64,000 nt of DNA from Pseudomonadota bacterium (lineage in GTDB: Bacteria; Pseudomonadota; Gammaproteobacteria; Burkholderiales; Rhodocyclaceae): contig JAFEDH010000021.1 of assembly GCA_018241695.1 (NCBI GenBank), forward strand, positions 218,531-282,530, written 5' to 3'. Both the position numbers and the translations under genes were made by a program. Shown here piece by piece: positions 37,372-47,898 of this stretch (the stretch's first letter is position 1; each line of letters begins with the position of its first letter). A model generated the notes under the pieces. It worked only from the letters and a program-made list of their open reading frames with translations, was not told where the DNA came from and ran no database searches.

Positions 37372-37719
37372 TCAGCGTGACCGTTCCATTTCCAGCCCTA
37401 TCCGCCGCACGCCGGGCAGAATCCCCAGCTTGGCAATCGAAATGCGCGCCGTGGAAGCACCGAATTCGTCCAGCAGCAGGGTCAGCACGAACTCGCCCAG
37501 TGTCTCGAGCAGCTTGAAGCGACGCTCTCCCAGTTCGCTGCGGATGCGCGCCACCACGGCAGCGTAGTCGATGGTGCGGGAAATATCGTCGTCCGCACCC
37601 GCGCCCTCGGGCAGGCCGATGCGCAAACACAGTTCCAGAGGCTGGGTCACGCAGAGTTCGCGCGCATAGATGCCGATCTTGGCATCCACCCGCAGTTCGT
37701 CGATGAAGATGAAATCCAT
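37372..37719 (-). CDS. folB: Dihydroneopterin aldolase
   Basis: 115 residues from ATG 37719, giving MDFIFIDELRVDAKIGIYAREL, the usual FolB N-terminus; ATG 37749 would add ten residues. The catalytic Tyr in the TIDYAAVVARIR segment and the Glu in LLETLGEFVLTLL match the tunnel-fold family. FolB converts 7,8-dihydroneopterin to 6-hydroxymethyl-dihydropterin in folate synthesis, acting as an octamer in the cytoplasm. It is divergent from plsY, an order common in proteobacteria near tsaD and rpsU. Confidence 0.9.
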   Translation of the reverse strand: MDFIFIDELRVDAKIGIYARELCVTQPLELCLRIGLPEGAGADDDISRTIDYAAVVARIRSELGERRFKLLETLGEFVLTLLLDEFGASTARISIAKLGILPGVRRIGLEMERSR

Positions 37720-37763
37720 AGGGAAAGGCTCGATTAGAATCACCGCCATTCTAAGGAAACCTC

Positions 37764-38360
37764 ATGCATCTCGTGCCCTATGCCCTGATCGGCTACCTGC
37801 TCGGCTCCATCCCCTTTGCCGTCATCGTTTCCCGCATTTTCGGCCTCGCCGACCCGCGCACTTTCGGCTCCGGCAATCCGGGTGCCACCAATGTGCTGCG
37901 CGCGGGCAACCGGGTGGCGGCAGCCCTGACCCTGCTTGGCGACACCCTCAAGGGGTGGGCCGCCATGGAAATCGCCCGTCACCTGGATGCGGGCAGTACC
38001 GCGGTCGCCATCGCCGGCATCAGCGCCTTCATCGGCCACCTCTACCCGCTATTCCTGCGCTTTCGCGGCGGCAAGGGCGTGGCCACCGCCCTGGGCGTGC
38101 TGATCGGCTTCGACCCCCTGGTTGCCATCGCCTGTGCAGCCCTGTGGCTGCTGATGGCGCGGCTGTTCCGCTACTCGTCCCTGGCGGCCATCGCCGCCGC
38201 CGTGGTTGCGCCCTTCGTGGCCGAATCCCAGCAGCTCCCCTACGATGCCACCAGCATCATCACGGCCATGTCGCTGCTCTTGGTCTGGCGCCACCGGGAA
38301 AATATCAGGCGCCTGCGCACCGGTACCGAAAGCCGGCTGGGGCAGAAAAAATCTAGCTGA
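37764..38360 (+). CDS. plsY: Glycerol-3-phosphate acyltransferase PlsY
   Basis: 198 residues with five or so membrane segments. Conserved motifs: [31 protein letters not shown] (motif 1, Ser-Gly-Asn-Pro-Gly-Ala-Thr-Asn), GDTLKGW and [14 protein letters not shown] (motif 2 with Gly-Gly-Lys-Gly). The inner-membrane enzyme transfers acyl groups from acyl-phosphate to glycerol-3-phosphate, the first step of phospholipid synthesis. The last 8 bases overlap convergent tsaD. Confidence 0.93.
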   Translation: MHLVPYALIGYLLGSIPFAVIVSRIFGLADPRTFGSGNPGATNVLRAGNRVAAALTLLGDTLKGWAAMEIARHLDAGSTAVAIAGISAFIGHLYPLFLRFRGGKGVATALGVLIGFDPLVAIACAALWLLMARLFRYSSLAAIAAAVVAPFVAESQQLPYDATSIITAMSLLLVWRHRENIRRLRTGTESRLGQKKSS

Positions 38361-39366
38361 GATCCTGCAAGGGCCAGCGCGGCCGAACGCCAAAGGCGCC
38401 GGCCTCCCGGCCCGGAATCCCGGCCAGAAACCGCCGCGCACCACAAAAAGCGATCATCGCACCATTGTCGGTACACAATTCCAGCGCGGGATAGCAGACC
38501 CGCCCGCCCATGCGGGCAACCCCCTGATCGAGGCGCTGGCGCAGGCGCCGGTTGGCGCCCACGCCGCCCGCCACCACCAAAGTTCCGAGTCCGCAGTGTT
38601 CGAGGGCGGACAGCGCTTTCGCGGCCAGCACCCCGGTCACCGCTTCCTGAAACTCCGCCGCCAGATCGGCCCGGTCCTGGTCCGAAAGCGCATGGTCACG
38701 CGCTACGGTCAGTACCGCGGTCTTGAGGCCGGAAAAACTGAAATCGAAATCCCCCGAATTCAGCATGGGGCGCGGCAGCCGGAAGCGCCCCGGCGTACCC
38801 TGCGCGGCCAGCGCCGCCAGGGCCGGGCCACCCGGATAACCCAGGCCAAGAAGTTTGGCGGTTTTGTCGAAGGCCTCACCCGCGGCATCATCCAGGGATT
38901 CCCCCAACAACTCATAGCTGCCGACCTTCTGCACCCGCATCAGTTGGGTATGCCCCCCCGAAACCAGGAGCGCGACAAAGGGGAAGTCCGGCGCGTCAGG
39001 CGCCAGCAGGGGGGACAGCAGATGCCCTTCCAGATGATGTACGGGCAGCACCGGCACCTCCAGCGCCAGCGCCAGCGCCTCGGCAAATCCGGCACCGACG
39101 AGGAGAGCGCCAGCCAGCCCCGGTCCGGCCGTATAAGCAATGGCGTCGATATCCTGCCGGGTCCTGCTGGCCTCGGCCAGTACGGTTTCGAGCAGGGGCA
39201 CGAGACGGCGGATATGGTCGCGGGAGGCCAGTTCCGGCACCACGCCACCATAGGCTTCGTGCATGTCCACCTGGGAATGCACGGCATGCGCGAGCAGGCC
39301 GGCGCCGGTGTCGTACAGGGCGACACCGGTTTCATCGCAGGAAGATTCGATGCCCAAAACCAACAT
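38353..39366 (-). CDS. tsaD: tRNA N6-adenosine threonylcarbamoyltransferase
   Basis: 337 residues, usual length. The start [19 protein letters not shown] is diagnostic of TsaD (Kae1 family); the iron/zinc-binding His pair is in [14 protein letters not shown] and [13 protein letters not shown], and the ATP-binding [13 protein letters not shown] and [12 protein letters not shown] follow. TsaD transfers threonylcarbamoyl to A37 of ANN-decoding tRNAs (including both CAU tRNAs of this window in principle) together with TsaB and TsaE. It is divergent from rpsU, a conserved order. Confidence 0.95.
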   Translation of the reverse strand: MLVLGIESSCDETGVALYDTGAGLLAHAVHSQVDMHEAYGGVVPELASRDHIRRLVPLLETVLAEASRTRQDIDAIAYTAGPGLAGALLVGAGFAEALALALEVPVLPVHHLEGHLLSPLLAPDAPDFPFVALLVSGGHTQLMRVQKVGSYELLGESLDDAAGEAFDKTAKLLGLGYPGGPALAALAAQGTPGRFRLPRPMLNSGDFDFSFSGLKTAVLTVARDHALSDQDRADLAAEFQEAVTGVLAAKALSALEHCGLGTLVVAGGVGANRRLRQRLDQGVARMGGRVCYPALELCTDNGAMIAFCGARRFLAGIPGREAGAFGVRPRWPLQDLS

Positions 39367-39382
39367 GCCAATGATTTTACCT

Positions 39383-39410
39383 TTGACATTGGCCGGGAAA
39401 TGGATACAAT
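39383..39410 (+). promoter_or_regulatory. Sigma-70 promoter of rpsU
   Basis: TTGACA (39383-39388), a 16-base spacer and TACAAT (39405-39410), giving a start near 39417 and a leader of about 30 bases before rpsU. It lies in the tsaD-rpsU divergent gap. This is the classic position of the macromolecular-synthesis operon promoter. Confidence 0.75.
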
Positions 39411-39447
39411 GCCGGCCTTTTCCGCCTTTCCAATCAGGAATTTTTCA

Positions 39448-39660
39448 ATGCCTGGCATCCGCGTCAAGGAAAACGAACCGTTCGAGGTCGCCATCCGCCG
39501 CTTCAAGCGCGCCATCGAAAAAACCGGTCTGCTGACCGAACTGCGCTCCCGCGAGTTCTACGAGAAACCCACCACCGAGCGCAAGCGCAAGCTGGCTGCC
39601 GCGGTCAAGCGCCATCACAAGCGCATCCGCAGCCAGATGCTGCCCCCGAAGATGTATTAA
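39448..39660 (+). CDS. rpsU: 30S ribosomal protein S21
   Basis: 70 residues from ATG 39448. The sequence begins [21 protein letters not shown] and ends in a basic helix rich in Lys and Arg, with the S21 motif [16 protein letters not shown]21 binds the 30S platform near the anti-Shine-Dalgarno region. It opens the rpsU-yqeY-dnaG-rpoD macromolecular-synthesis block and has its own promoter. Two hairpins follow before yqeY. Confidence 0.96.
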   Translation: MPGIRVKENEPFEVAIRRFKRAIEKTGLLTELRSREFYEKPTTERKRKLAAAVKRHHKRIRSQMLPPKMY

Positions 39661-39667
39661 ACACCCC

Positions 39668-39724
39668 CACGGGGTTTGGTATTACCCCGTGATGGGACAC
39701 CGCAACCGCCTCCGGGCGGTTTTG
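39668..39724 (+). terminator. Two hairpins downstream of rpsU, possible attenuating terminators
   Basis: The first pairs CACGGGG (39668-39674) with CCCCGTG (39685-39691). The second pairs AACCGCC (39704-39710) with GGCGGTT (39715-39721) across TCCG and ends in a short T run. They may limit read-through from rpsU into yqeY-dnaG-rpoD, as in the E. coli rpsU-dnaG gap. Confidence 0.5.
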
Positions 39725-39743
39725 GCGTTTGAGGAGACTGGAA

Positions 39744-40202
39744 ATGTCCTTGAAATCCCGTATCACCGACGACATGAAGAGCGCCATGAAGGCCCGGGAA
39801 ACCGGACGCCTGGCCGCGATCCGCCTGCTCCTCGCGGCCATCAAGCAGCGCGAGGTGGATGAACGTATCGAGCTCGATGATGGCGACGTGGTCACCGTGA
39901 TCGAGAAAATGCTCAAGCAGCGCCGCGATTCCATCACCCAGTATGAAAGCGCAGGCCGCCAGGATCTGGCCGATGCCGAGAAATCCGAGGTTTCCATCCT
40001 CACGGCCTACATGCCGGCCGGGCTTTCCGCCGCCGAAATCGACGCCATCGTAACCGAGGTCCTGACCTCCACCGGTGCCGCCGGCCCTGCCGACATGGGC
40101 AAGGTGATGGCACAAGTGAAGCCCAGGGTGGCCGGCCGCGCCGACATGGGCGAAGTTTCGCGCCTGATCAAGACCCGGCTTGCCGGCGGCCCGGGCAACT
40201 GA
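39744..40202 (+). CDS. yqeY: GatB/YqeY domain protein
   Basis: 152 residues from ATG 39744 with GAGGAG 8 bases upstream. Family marks: SLKSRITDDMKSAMKARE, LAAIRLLLAAIKQREVDER and the C-terminal MGKVMAQVKPRVAGRADM. The domain is related to the tRNA-binding tail of GatB but stands alone here; its role in bacteria is unclear, possibly tRNA-related. Its constant place between rpsU and dnaG is shared by many betaproteobacteria. Confidence 0.9.
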   Translation: MSLKSRITDDMKSAMKARETGRLAAIRLLLAAIKQREVDERIELDDGDVVTVIEKMLKQRRDSITQYESAGRQDLADAEKSEVSILTAYMPAGLSAAEIDAIVTEVLTSTGAAGPADMGKVMAQVKPRVAGRADMGEVSRLIKTRLAGGPGN

Positions 40203-40220
40203 GCGGCGCATAATCGCGCC

Positions 40221-41987
40221 GTGATCCCTGAATCTTTCATCCAGGAACTGCTCGGCCGGGTCGACATCGTCGACGTGGTGGAACGCCACGTGCCCCTGCG
40301 CAAGGCCGGGGCCAATTACTCCGCCTGCTGCCCGTTTCACTCGGAAAAGACGCCTTCCTTCACCGTCAGTCCCGCCAAGCAGTTCTACCACTGCTTCGGC
40401 TGCGGCGCCCACGGCAGCGCCATCGGCTTTGTCATGCAGTATTCGGGGCTCGGCTTTGTCGAGGCGGTAGAGGATCTGGCTTCCCACATCGGCCTCGCCG
40501 TACCGCGGGAGCATGGCGTACAGCGGGCGGCCGCAACCGCCCGCAAGGCCCCTCTCACCGAGCTCCTGGCCCGCGCCGCGCGGTTCTACCAGGAACAGCT
40601 CAAAGCCTCTCCCAAGGCGATCGATTACCTCAAGCGTCGCGGCCTGACCGGCGCGATTGCCGCCCGCTTCGGACTGGGCTACGCACCCGATGCATGGCAG
40701 GGACTGGAGCAGGTCTTCACCGATTATCACGATGCCGCCCTGCTGGAATGCGGCCTGGTGATTGTCAACGACCAGAACCGGCGCTACGACCGTTTTCGCG
40801 ACCGCATCATGTTTCCCATTCTCGACCAGAAGGGCAACGTGATCGGCTTCGGCGGCCGGGTCATCGGCGAGGGCGAGCCCAAATACCTGAACAGTCCGGA
40901 AACTCCGGTTTTCGAGAAGGGACGCGAGCTCTACGGTCTCGTACAGGCGCGCAAGGCCATCCATCAGGACGATACGGTGATCATCGTGGAAGGCTATATG
41001 GACGTAGTGGGGCTGGCCCAGCTCGGGATCGAGAATGTGGTGGCCTCCCTGGGAACCGCGACCACCGGCGTCCATGTGCAGAAGCTGCTCCGCCAGGCCA
41101 GCCGGGTGATCTTCTGCTTCGACCGGGACCGGGCGGGCGACAATGCAGCCCGTCGCGCCATGGAAGCCAGCCTGGAGCATCTGGCCGATGGCAAGCGCGT
41201 GGAAATCCTGCAAATGCCCGGCAACCAGGATCCGGATGAATTCATCCGCGAACACGGTGCCGAAGCCTTTCGGCGCCTGCTGGGCAGCGCCACGCAGCTC
41301 TCCGAATTCCTGGTGCGCCAGGTCAGGAAGTCCGCCAACCTCGGCACGGCCGAAGGTCGCGCCCTGCTGGTGCAGGAAGCCCATCCCCTGCTGCAGAAGA
41401 TTTCAGCCGCCGCACCCGTACTGCGCGTGCAGATCACCCAGACCATCGCCGGGCTGGCCCGGCTTTCCCAGGCCGAACTGGAAGCCCGGTGCGGACTCAA
41501 GCCCCTGGCCCGCTCCTGGCGGCCGCCACCCTCCGCCGGCACGCGTCATGTCGCCGTATCCCCGCTGCGGACACTGCTGCGGCATGTCGTGAAGCGCCCG
41601 GTGCGGGCCGCGCGGCTGCCCCTGCATCTGATCGATGGGGACGATCCGGTCGGGGCAACCCTGCACGCCATTGCCGAAGCCCTGGAACATGGCGAACTCT
41701 CCATCCCCTCGGTCGGACTGCTGATGGAGTTTTTCCGCGGTAGCCCCCACGAAGCCCTGATCGGTGAATATGCCGCTCCCGCGACCCTGGACAATGCGGA
41801 GGAAGACGGCGAGGAAACGGAGTTCGATGAAACCCTGGAGCAGATGCGGCGCCGGTCCGAAAAAGAAGAATTCGACCGGCTCAACGCCCGTCTGCACCTG
41901 CTCGACCCCGCAGAAAAGCGGCGCTGGGTGGAACTCCTCGCCACCCGGGCGGCGCGGGAAAGTGCCCACAGGGGCGATCCGGCATAG
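40221..41987 (+). CDS. dnaG: DNA primase
   Basis: 588 residues from GTG 40221. The CHC2 zinc finger is visible as CCPFHSEKTPSF with HCFGCGAHG, followed by the TOPRIM core VIIVEGYMDVV with the acidic pair in CFDRDRAGDNAA, and a C-terminal DnaB-binding region rich in acidic residues. DnaG lays RNA primers for lagging-strand synthesis. A GTG start and a short 18-base gap after yqeY suggest that it is translated from the same transcript at modest level. Confidence 0.95.
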   Translation: MIPESFIQELLGRVDIVDVVERHVPLRKAGANYSACCPFHSEKTPSFTVSPAKQFYHCFGCGAHGSAIGFVMQYSGLGFVEAVEDLASHIGLAVPREHGVQRAAATARKAPLTELLARAARFYQEQLKASPKAIDYLKRRGLTGAIAARFGLGYAPDAWQGLEQVFTDYHDAALLECGLVIVNDQNRRYDRFRDRIMFPILDQKGNVIGFGGRVIGEGEPKYLNSPETPVFEKGRELYGLVQARKAIHQDDTVIIVEGYMDVVGLAQLGIENVVASLGTATTGVHVQKLLRQASRVIFCFDRDRAGDNAARRAMEASLEHLADGKRVEILQMPGNQDPDEFIREHGAEAFRRLLGSATQLSEFLVRQVRKSANLGTAEGRALLVQEAHPLLQKISAAAPVLRVQITQTIAGLARLSQAELEARCGLKPLARSWRPPPSAGTRHVAVSPLRTLLRHVVKRPVRAARLPLHLIDGDDPVGATLHAIAEALEHGELSIPSVGLLMEFFRGSPHEALIGEYAAPATLDNAEEDGEETEFDETLEQMRRRSEKEEFDRLNARLHLLDPAEKRRWVELLATRAARESAHRGDPA

Positions 41988-42029
41988 CCGCAGGCAAAAA
42001 CGGGCAAAAGTCCGATATTTTGACTAATG

Positions 42030-42035
42030 TATAAT
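42030..42035 (+). promoter_or_regulatory. Candidate -10 box upstream of rpoD
   Basis: TATAAT 58 bases before the rpoD start in the 106-base dnaG-rpoD gap. No -35 lies at the normal distance. A CGCGGG/CCCGCG hairpin follows in the predicted leader. Weak but well placed for an internal rpoD promoter. Confidence 0.4.
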
Positions 42036-42093
42036 CGCGGGTTTTCCCCGCGCTTTACCCAGTAGCGCCGCAGCGCCTGAACCGAGGATTGCC

Positions 42094-44301
<2,208 letters not shown>

Positions 44302-44313
44302 AACCCTTCATCA

Positions 44314-44340
44314 CACATACCGCACGAGGTGCGGTATGTG
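44314..44340. repeat. Perfect 12-bp inverted repeat between rpoD and tRNA(CAU)
   Basis: CACATACCGCAC (44314-44325) and its exact complement (44329-44340) flank a GAG loop, ending one base before the tRNA 5' end. There is no T run, so it is not a normal terminator. It may be a processing hairpin if the tRNA is cut from the rpoD transcript. Confidence 0.75.
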
Positions 44341-44341
44341 C

Positions 44342-44418
44342 GGGCCTGTAGCTCAGTCGGTTAGAGCAGAGGACTCATAATCCTTTGGTCCTGGGTTCGA
44401 GTCCCAGCGGGCCCACCA
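44342..44418 (+). tRNA. tRNA with CAU anticodon, probably tRNA-Ile2 (lysidine-modified)
   Basis: 77 bases folding as a tRNA: acceptor GGGCCTG with CGGGCCC, D arm with GCTCAG and GGTTAGAGC, anticodon loop CTCATAA (CAU), T arm GGTTCGAGTCC, and an encoded CCA. The very GC-rich acceptor stem resembles tRNA-Ile2, whose C34 is changed to lysidine by TilS to read AUA; elongator tRNA-Met is the alternative. Another CAU tRNA at 59250 looks more Met-like. It lies 40 bases after rpoD and marks the left edge of a small toxin-antitoxin segment. Confidence 0.85.
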
Positions 44419-44424
44419 AAAATC

Positions 44425-44456
44425 AAGGACTTGGTCGAAAGGCCAAGTCCTTTTTT
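44425..44456 (+). terminator. Rho-independent terminator after tRNA(CAU)
   Basis: A 10-bp stem (AAGGACTTGG at 44425-44434 with CCAAGTCCTT at 44443-44452) with an 8-base loop, followed by a T run to 44456. It lies seven bases past the tRNA 3' end. Confidence 0.9.
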
Positions 44457-44759
44457 ATTTGGGCGTAGCTAAAGCGTAGCCTCAAGGGGACCGGATTCAG
44501 TCGGGAAGCGGTATCTCACTGCCCAACGCAAAAATACTTTGCACCGTTCTCACCCAAATCAAAAGACCGTTCGTATTTGCGGCTGCGCGAGTATTCCAGA
44601 AGACGCGGAATGTGATGCTGCTTGCAACAGCAGAGCTCTTTGTGTGGTGATGTTGGCTGACGGCAGGACACCGGAGAACAGGGGTAGACTTACTGTGCCA
44701 CTTGGTGGCATAGTAAGTCAATGACGCGAGTATTCAAAACCCGCCACTTCCAGCGATAG
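44457..44759. other. Non-coding, lower-GC segment between tRNA and toxin gene
   Basis: About 300 bases with noticeably more A/T than the surroundings and no gene I can support. Short reading frames here do not resemble a known family. It may be the decayed left part of an integrated element, since it follows a tRNA gene and precedes a toxin-antitoxin pair. It must also contain the toxin-antitoxin promoter, which I could not place with confidence. Confidence 0.5.
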
Positions 44760-45092
44760 ATGCGCAAGACGGAGCTCACTGATGCCGCTCTGTGCAAGGC
44801 CGCCCTGGAGATGGCCGCTGGCCTGATCGACGCCGACCTCGGTGGCAGCGTAGTGAAGAAGCGCGTCGGGTTGGCGGGGCGCGGCAAGCGTGGTGGTGTG
44901 CGCACCCTGGTCGCCACCAACAAGGGCAACCGCTGGTTTTTCGTGTTCGGCTTCGAGAAGAACGAGCGGGCGAACGTCAGCGACGAGGAGCTCGAAGGCT
45001 TGCAGACCATAGCCGCCGACCTGCTGGCTCGAACAGGCCCGCAACTGGACGAAGCCGTTGCCGACGGCACCTTGAAGGAGATTTGCCAATGA
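44760..45092 (+). CDS. Type II toxin of the RelE/HigB family (DUF1044-like)
   Basis: 110 residues. The segment AGRGKRGGVRTLVATNKGNRWFFVFGFEKNERANVS matches the RelE/HigB toxins of the PF06296 group, where the run of basic residues and the F-x-F-x-F-x-K-N strand form the mRNase active surface. Such toxins cut mRNA at the ribosome when freed from antitoxin. The stop overlaps the antitoxin start (ATGA), with the toxin gene first, as in higBA. It lies 342 bases past tRNA(CAU), so it probably arrived by horizontal transfer. Confidence 0.8.
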   Translation: MRKTELTDAALCKAALEMAAGLIDADLGGSVVKKRVGLAGRGKRGGVRTLVATNKGNRWFFVFGFEKNERANVSDEELEGLQTIAADLLARTGPQLDEAVADGTLKEICQ

Positions 45093-45412
45093 CCACCAAG
45101 ACCAAAGCTAAGAGCCGCATCCTCGAAGCCGTTCACGAATCAGCCAGTGATCTGCATCGCCTGGGATTCATCGACAAGCGCAAGATGCAGAAGTACGACG
45201 CGCTGTGCCTGGAGCCGGTGCAGGACTACGACGCCGTGAAGGTCAAGGCGCTGCGCGAGCGGCTGCATCTAAGTCAGGCCGTACTGGCCAGTGTGCTGAA
45301 CACCAGCACGTCCACCGTCCGTAAGTGGGAGGTCGGTGACAAGCGCCCCAGCGGGCCGTCGCAGAAACTCCTGGACATTCTTGAGCGCAAAGGGCTGGAA
45401 GCGGTGCTTTGA
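45089..45412 (+). CDS. HTH-type antitoxin, XRE family
   Basis: 107 residues from ATG 45089. The C-terminal half is a Cro/C1-type helix-turn-helix (ALRERLHLSQAVLASVLNTS, STVRKWEVGDKRPSGPSQKLLDIL), and the N-terminal 50 residues form a toxin-binding segment. It should neutralise the preceding RelE/HigB toxin and repress the operon promoter. Overlap of the two genes by 4 bases supports a real unit. The 82-bp repeat begins six bases after its stop codon. Confidence 0.83.
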   Translation: MTTKTKAKSRILEAVHESASDLHRLGFIDKRKMQKYDALCLEPVQDYDAVKVKALRERLHLSQAVLASVLNTSTSTVRKWEVGDKRPSGPSQKLLDILERKGLEAVL

Positions 45413-45418
45413 ACCGCA

Positions 45419-45500
45419 CATTACCGCTCACGCCCGCTGCATTGCTATTCAAGCGACAGAGACGGCATTGAACCAACATCCGTCCGCCACCAGTATCAAA
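45419..45500 (+). repeat. 82-bp dispersed repeat, copy A
   Basis: Matches 61039-61120 with no gaps: by eye 59 of the first 72 positions are identical and 39 of the first 42, with an exact 15-base core. It sits directly behind the antitoxin gene and ahead of a terminator. Both copies end about 1-2 kb past a CAU tRNA gene. Origin unknown: attachment-site remnant, small mobile element or conserved RNA are possible. Confidence 0.8.
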
Positions 45501-45528
45501 AACCCAACCGGTAACGGTTGGGTTTTTT
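45501..45528 (+). terminator. Rho-independent terminator of the toxin-antitoxin operon
   Basis: A 10-bp stem (45501-45510 with 45515-45524) with a four-base loop and a run of T at 45523-45528. The stem sequence AACCCAACC/GGTTGGGTT nearly repeats that of the tRNA(CAU) terminator at 59334-59361. Confidence 0.88.
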
Positions 45529-45557
45529 GTTCCGCCCTGTGGAAAGCTTGCTGCGAC

Positions 45558-45595
45558 GATCATCCTCCGCACGGCGAACTCGGAGGGAGATGATC
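45558..45595. repeat. Imperfect inverted repeat between the toxin-antitoxin operon and cstA
   Basis: GATCATCCTCCG (45558-45569) pairs with CGGAGG-GAG-ATGATC (45581-45595) apart from a three-base bulge. It lies 160 bases upstream of cstA. It could be an operator or a hairpin; nothing else supports either. Confidence 0.4.
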
Positions 45596-45691
45596 ACCAT
45601 ATGCGGCGTGAAGAATTCCCAAAACCATCATCGAAACAAACGGCGAATCCCGCAGCAACGAAAGAAAAGCAGAGAATGGACGTAGCATCAC

Positions 45692-45733
45692 GCCGTGGCA
45701 GGGTACGACGACCTGCCAGTACCCTGCCACGGC
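45692..45733 (+). promoter_or_regulatory. Perfect 15-bp inverted repeat in the cstA leader
   Basis: GCCGTGGCAGGGTAC (45692-45706) and its exact complement (45719-45733) surround a 12-base loop that itself contains CCTGCCA, so this heptamer or its complement occurs three times. The repeat ends 9 bases before the AGGAGG ribosome site of cstA. It could be a binding site for a regulator or a leader hairpin controlling translation. Confidence 0.75.
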
Positions 45734-45754
45734 AATGGTTTTAGGAGGCACCTC

Positions 45755-47896
45755 ATGTCTGCTGCCGAATCGGAACGCACAGCACCACTGTCGACATTCC
45801 TGATCTGGGGAGTGATCGCGATCGCCGGCGCCTGGGCTCTCGGTGTGATCGCACTACAGCGTGGCGAACCGGTGAACGCGATCTGGCTGGTGGTGGCGGC
45901 CGTGTGTGTGTATCTGATCGGTTACCGCTTCTACAGCAAGTTCATTGCAGAAAAGGTATTGGAGCTCGATCCAGGGCGAATGACACCGGCGTGGCGCCAC
46001 AACGACGGACTGGATTATGTTCCGACCAACAAGTACGTGCTGTTCGGCCACCACTTCGCCGCCATTGCCGGTGCCGGGCCGCTGGTGGGGCCGGTGCTGG
46101 CGGCGCAGATGGGCTATCTGCCGGGAATGCTGTGGATTCTGGCGGGGGTGGTGTTCGCCGGTGCGGTGCAGGATTTCGTCGTGCTGTTCATCTCCACCCG
46201 GCGTGACGGACGCTCGCTGGGCGATCTGATCAAGACCGAGCTGGGGGCTACCGCTGGTGTGGTTGCGCTCTTTGGCGCCTTCATGATCATGATCATCATC
46301 CTGGCGGTGCTGGCCATGATCGTGGTCAAGGCACTGGTGCATTCGCCCTGGGGAGTTTTCACGGTATTTGCCACCGTACCCATCGCGCTCTTCATGGGTC
46401 TTTACCTGCATTACCTCCGTCCGGGGCGGATCGGGGAAGTCTCGCTCATCGGTTTCGTGCTGCTGATGCTCGCCATCGTTTACGGGCAGAACGTGGCGGC
46501 CAGCCCGGCACTGGCGCCGTGGTTCGACTACGATGGCGCGGGCCTGACCTGGATCCTGATCATCTACGGCGCCATCGCCGCCATGCTGCCGGTCTGGCTG
46601 CTGCTGGCGCCGCGCGACTATCTCTCCACATTCCTCAAGATCGGTTTCATCTTGGTGCTGACGGGCGGCATTGTGTTCGTCGCACCGCAGATGCACATGC
46701 CGGCGATCACGCGCTATATCGACGGCACCGGCCCGGTCTGGTCGGGCAACCTGTTTCCGTTCCTGTTCATCACCATCGCCTGTGGTGCGGTTTCGGGCTT
46801 TCACGCGCTGATCGCATCAGGCACCACCCCCAAGTTGCTGGAAAACGAAAGCCAGGCACGCTTCATCGGCTACGGTGGCATGCTGATGGAATCAGCCGTG
46901 GCCGCGATGGCGATGATCGCCGCCTGCGTGATCGACCCCGGCGTCTACTTCGCCATGAACAGCCCGGCCGCGCTGATCGGCACCACGCCCGATGCGGTGG
47001 CGCAGGTAGTTTCTTCCTGGGGTTTTGCAATCACCCCCGACGTGCTGATCGCCACCGCCAGGGAAGTCGGCGAATCGACCATTCTCTCGCGCGCCGGTGG
47101 TGCGCCGACACTGGCCGTCGGCATGGCGCACATCCTGCACCAGATGTTTGGCGGCAAGGACATGATGGCCTTCTGGTATCACTTTGCCATTCTGTTCGAG
47201 GCACTGTTCATCCTGACCGCGGTCGATGCCGGCACACGTGCCGGCCGCTTCATGCTGCAGGACTTGCTGGGCACGTTCGTGCCGGCACTCAAGCGGACCG
47301 AATCGCTGCCGGCCAATGTCATCGCCACCTGCCTGTGTGTCGGTGCGTGGGGCTATTTCCTGCACCAGGGCGTGGCGGATCCGCTGGGCGGCATCAACAC
47401 GCTATGGCCGCTGTTTGGCATCGCCAACCAGATGCTGGCGGCACTGGCGCTGACGCTTGGCACCGTCGTGCTGTTCCGCATGAAGAAGGACCGCTACGCG
47501 TGGGTAACCATATTGCCCACACTGTGGCTTCTGGCATGCACCCTGACGGCCGGCTGGCAAAAGCTTTTCGACAGCCGGCCCGCGGTCAGCTTCCTCGCAA
47601 CTGCACGCCGTTTCAACGAGGCGATCACGCAACACCAGACGGCATTGGCCCAGCATCTCGATACCAGAGGCACCCTGCTGGCGCCGGCAAAATCGCTGGC
47701 ACAGATGCAGCAGGTGGTCTTCAACAATTACCTCGACGCGACGCTCTGCGCGCTGTTCATGCTGGTGGTGGTGACCGGCGCGGTGTTCGGCATCAAGGCG
47801 GTGCTCCAGGCCCGCACGCAACAACGTCCAAGCGTACGCGAGACTCCTTACGAGGCATTGCCGTCCACGGCACTGTCGGCGGCGGGAGGGCACTGA
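45755..47896 (+). CDS. cstA: Carbon starvation protein CstA (peptide/pyruvate transporter)
   Basis: 713 residues from ATG 45755 with a full AGGAGG (45743-45748) at 6 bases. About 16-18 membrane segments; family motifs include RYKF-type FYSKFIAEKVLELD, YVPTNKYVLFGHHFAAIAGAGPLVGPVLAAQMGY, and GFHALIASGTTPKLLENE. CstA/BtsT proteins import peptides or pyruvate across the inner membrane during carbon limitation. A small YbdD/YjiX partner follows after 2 bases, as in E. coli. The upstream 15-bp inverted repeat probably takes part in regulation. Confidence 0.93.
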   Translation: MSAAESERTAPLSTFLIWGVIAIAGAWALGVIALQRGEPVNAIWLVVAAVCVYLIGYRFYSKFIAEKVLELDPGRMTPAWRHNDGLDYVPTNKYVLFGHHFAAIAGAGPLVGPVLAAQMGYLPGMLWILAGVVFAGAVQDFVVLFISTRRDGRSLGDLIKTELGATAGVVALFGAFMIMIIILAVLAMIVVKALVHSPWGVFTVFATVPIALFMGLYLHYLRPGRIGEVSLIGFVLLMLAIVYGQNVAASPALAPWFDYDGAGLTWILIIYGAIAAMLPVWLLLAPRDYLSTFLKIGFILVLTGGIVFVAPQMHMPAITRYIDGTGPVWSGNLFPFLFITIACGAVSGFHALIASGTTPKLLENESQARFIGYGGMLMESAVAAMAMIAACVIDPGVYFAMNSPAALIGTTPDAVAQVVSSWGFAITPDVLIATAREVGESTILSRAGGAPTLAVGMAHILHQMFGGKDMMAFWYHFAILFEALFILTAVDAGTRAGRFMLQDLLGTFVPALKRTESLPANVIATCLCVGAWGYFLHQGVADPLGGINTLWPLFGIANQMLAALALTLGTVVLFRMKKDRYAWVTILPTLWLLACTLTAGWQKLFDSRPAVSFLATARRFNEAITQHQTALAQHLDTRGTLLAPAKSLAQMQQVVFNNYLDATLCALFMLVVVTGAVFGIKAVLQARTQQRPSVRETPYEALPSTALSAAGGH

Positions 47897-47898
47897 TC

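Noticed and set aside
44497..44721. A 74-codon minus-strand frame behind tRNA(CAU), considered as an integrase fragment
   Set aside because: No tyrosine-recombinase motif (R, H-x-x-R, Y) is present and there is no start context; kept only as unexplained lower-GC sequence.
45419..45500. Repeat copies considered as integron attC sites
   Set aside because: The required GTTRRRY/RYYYAAC core pair and the long palindromic fold are not present.
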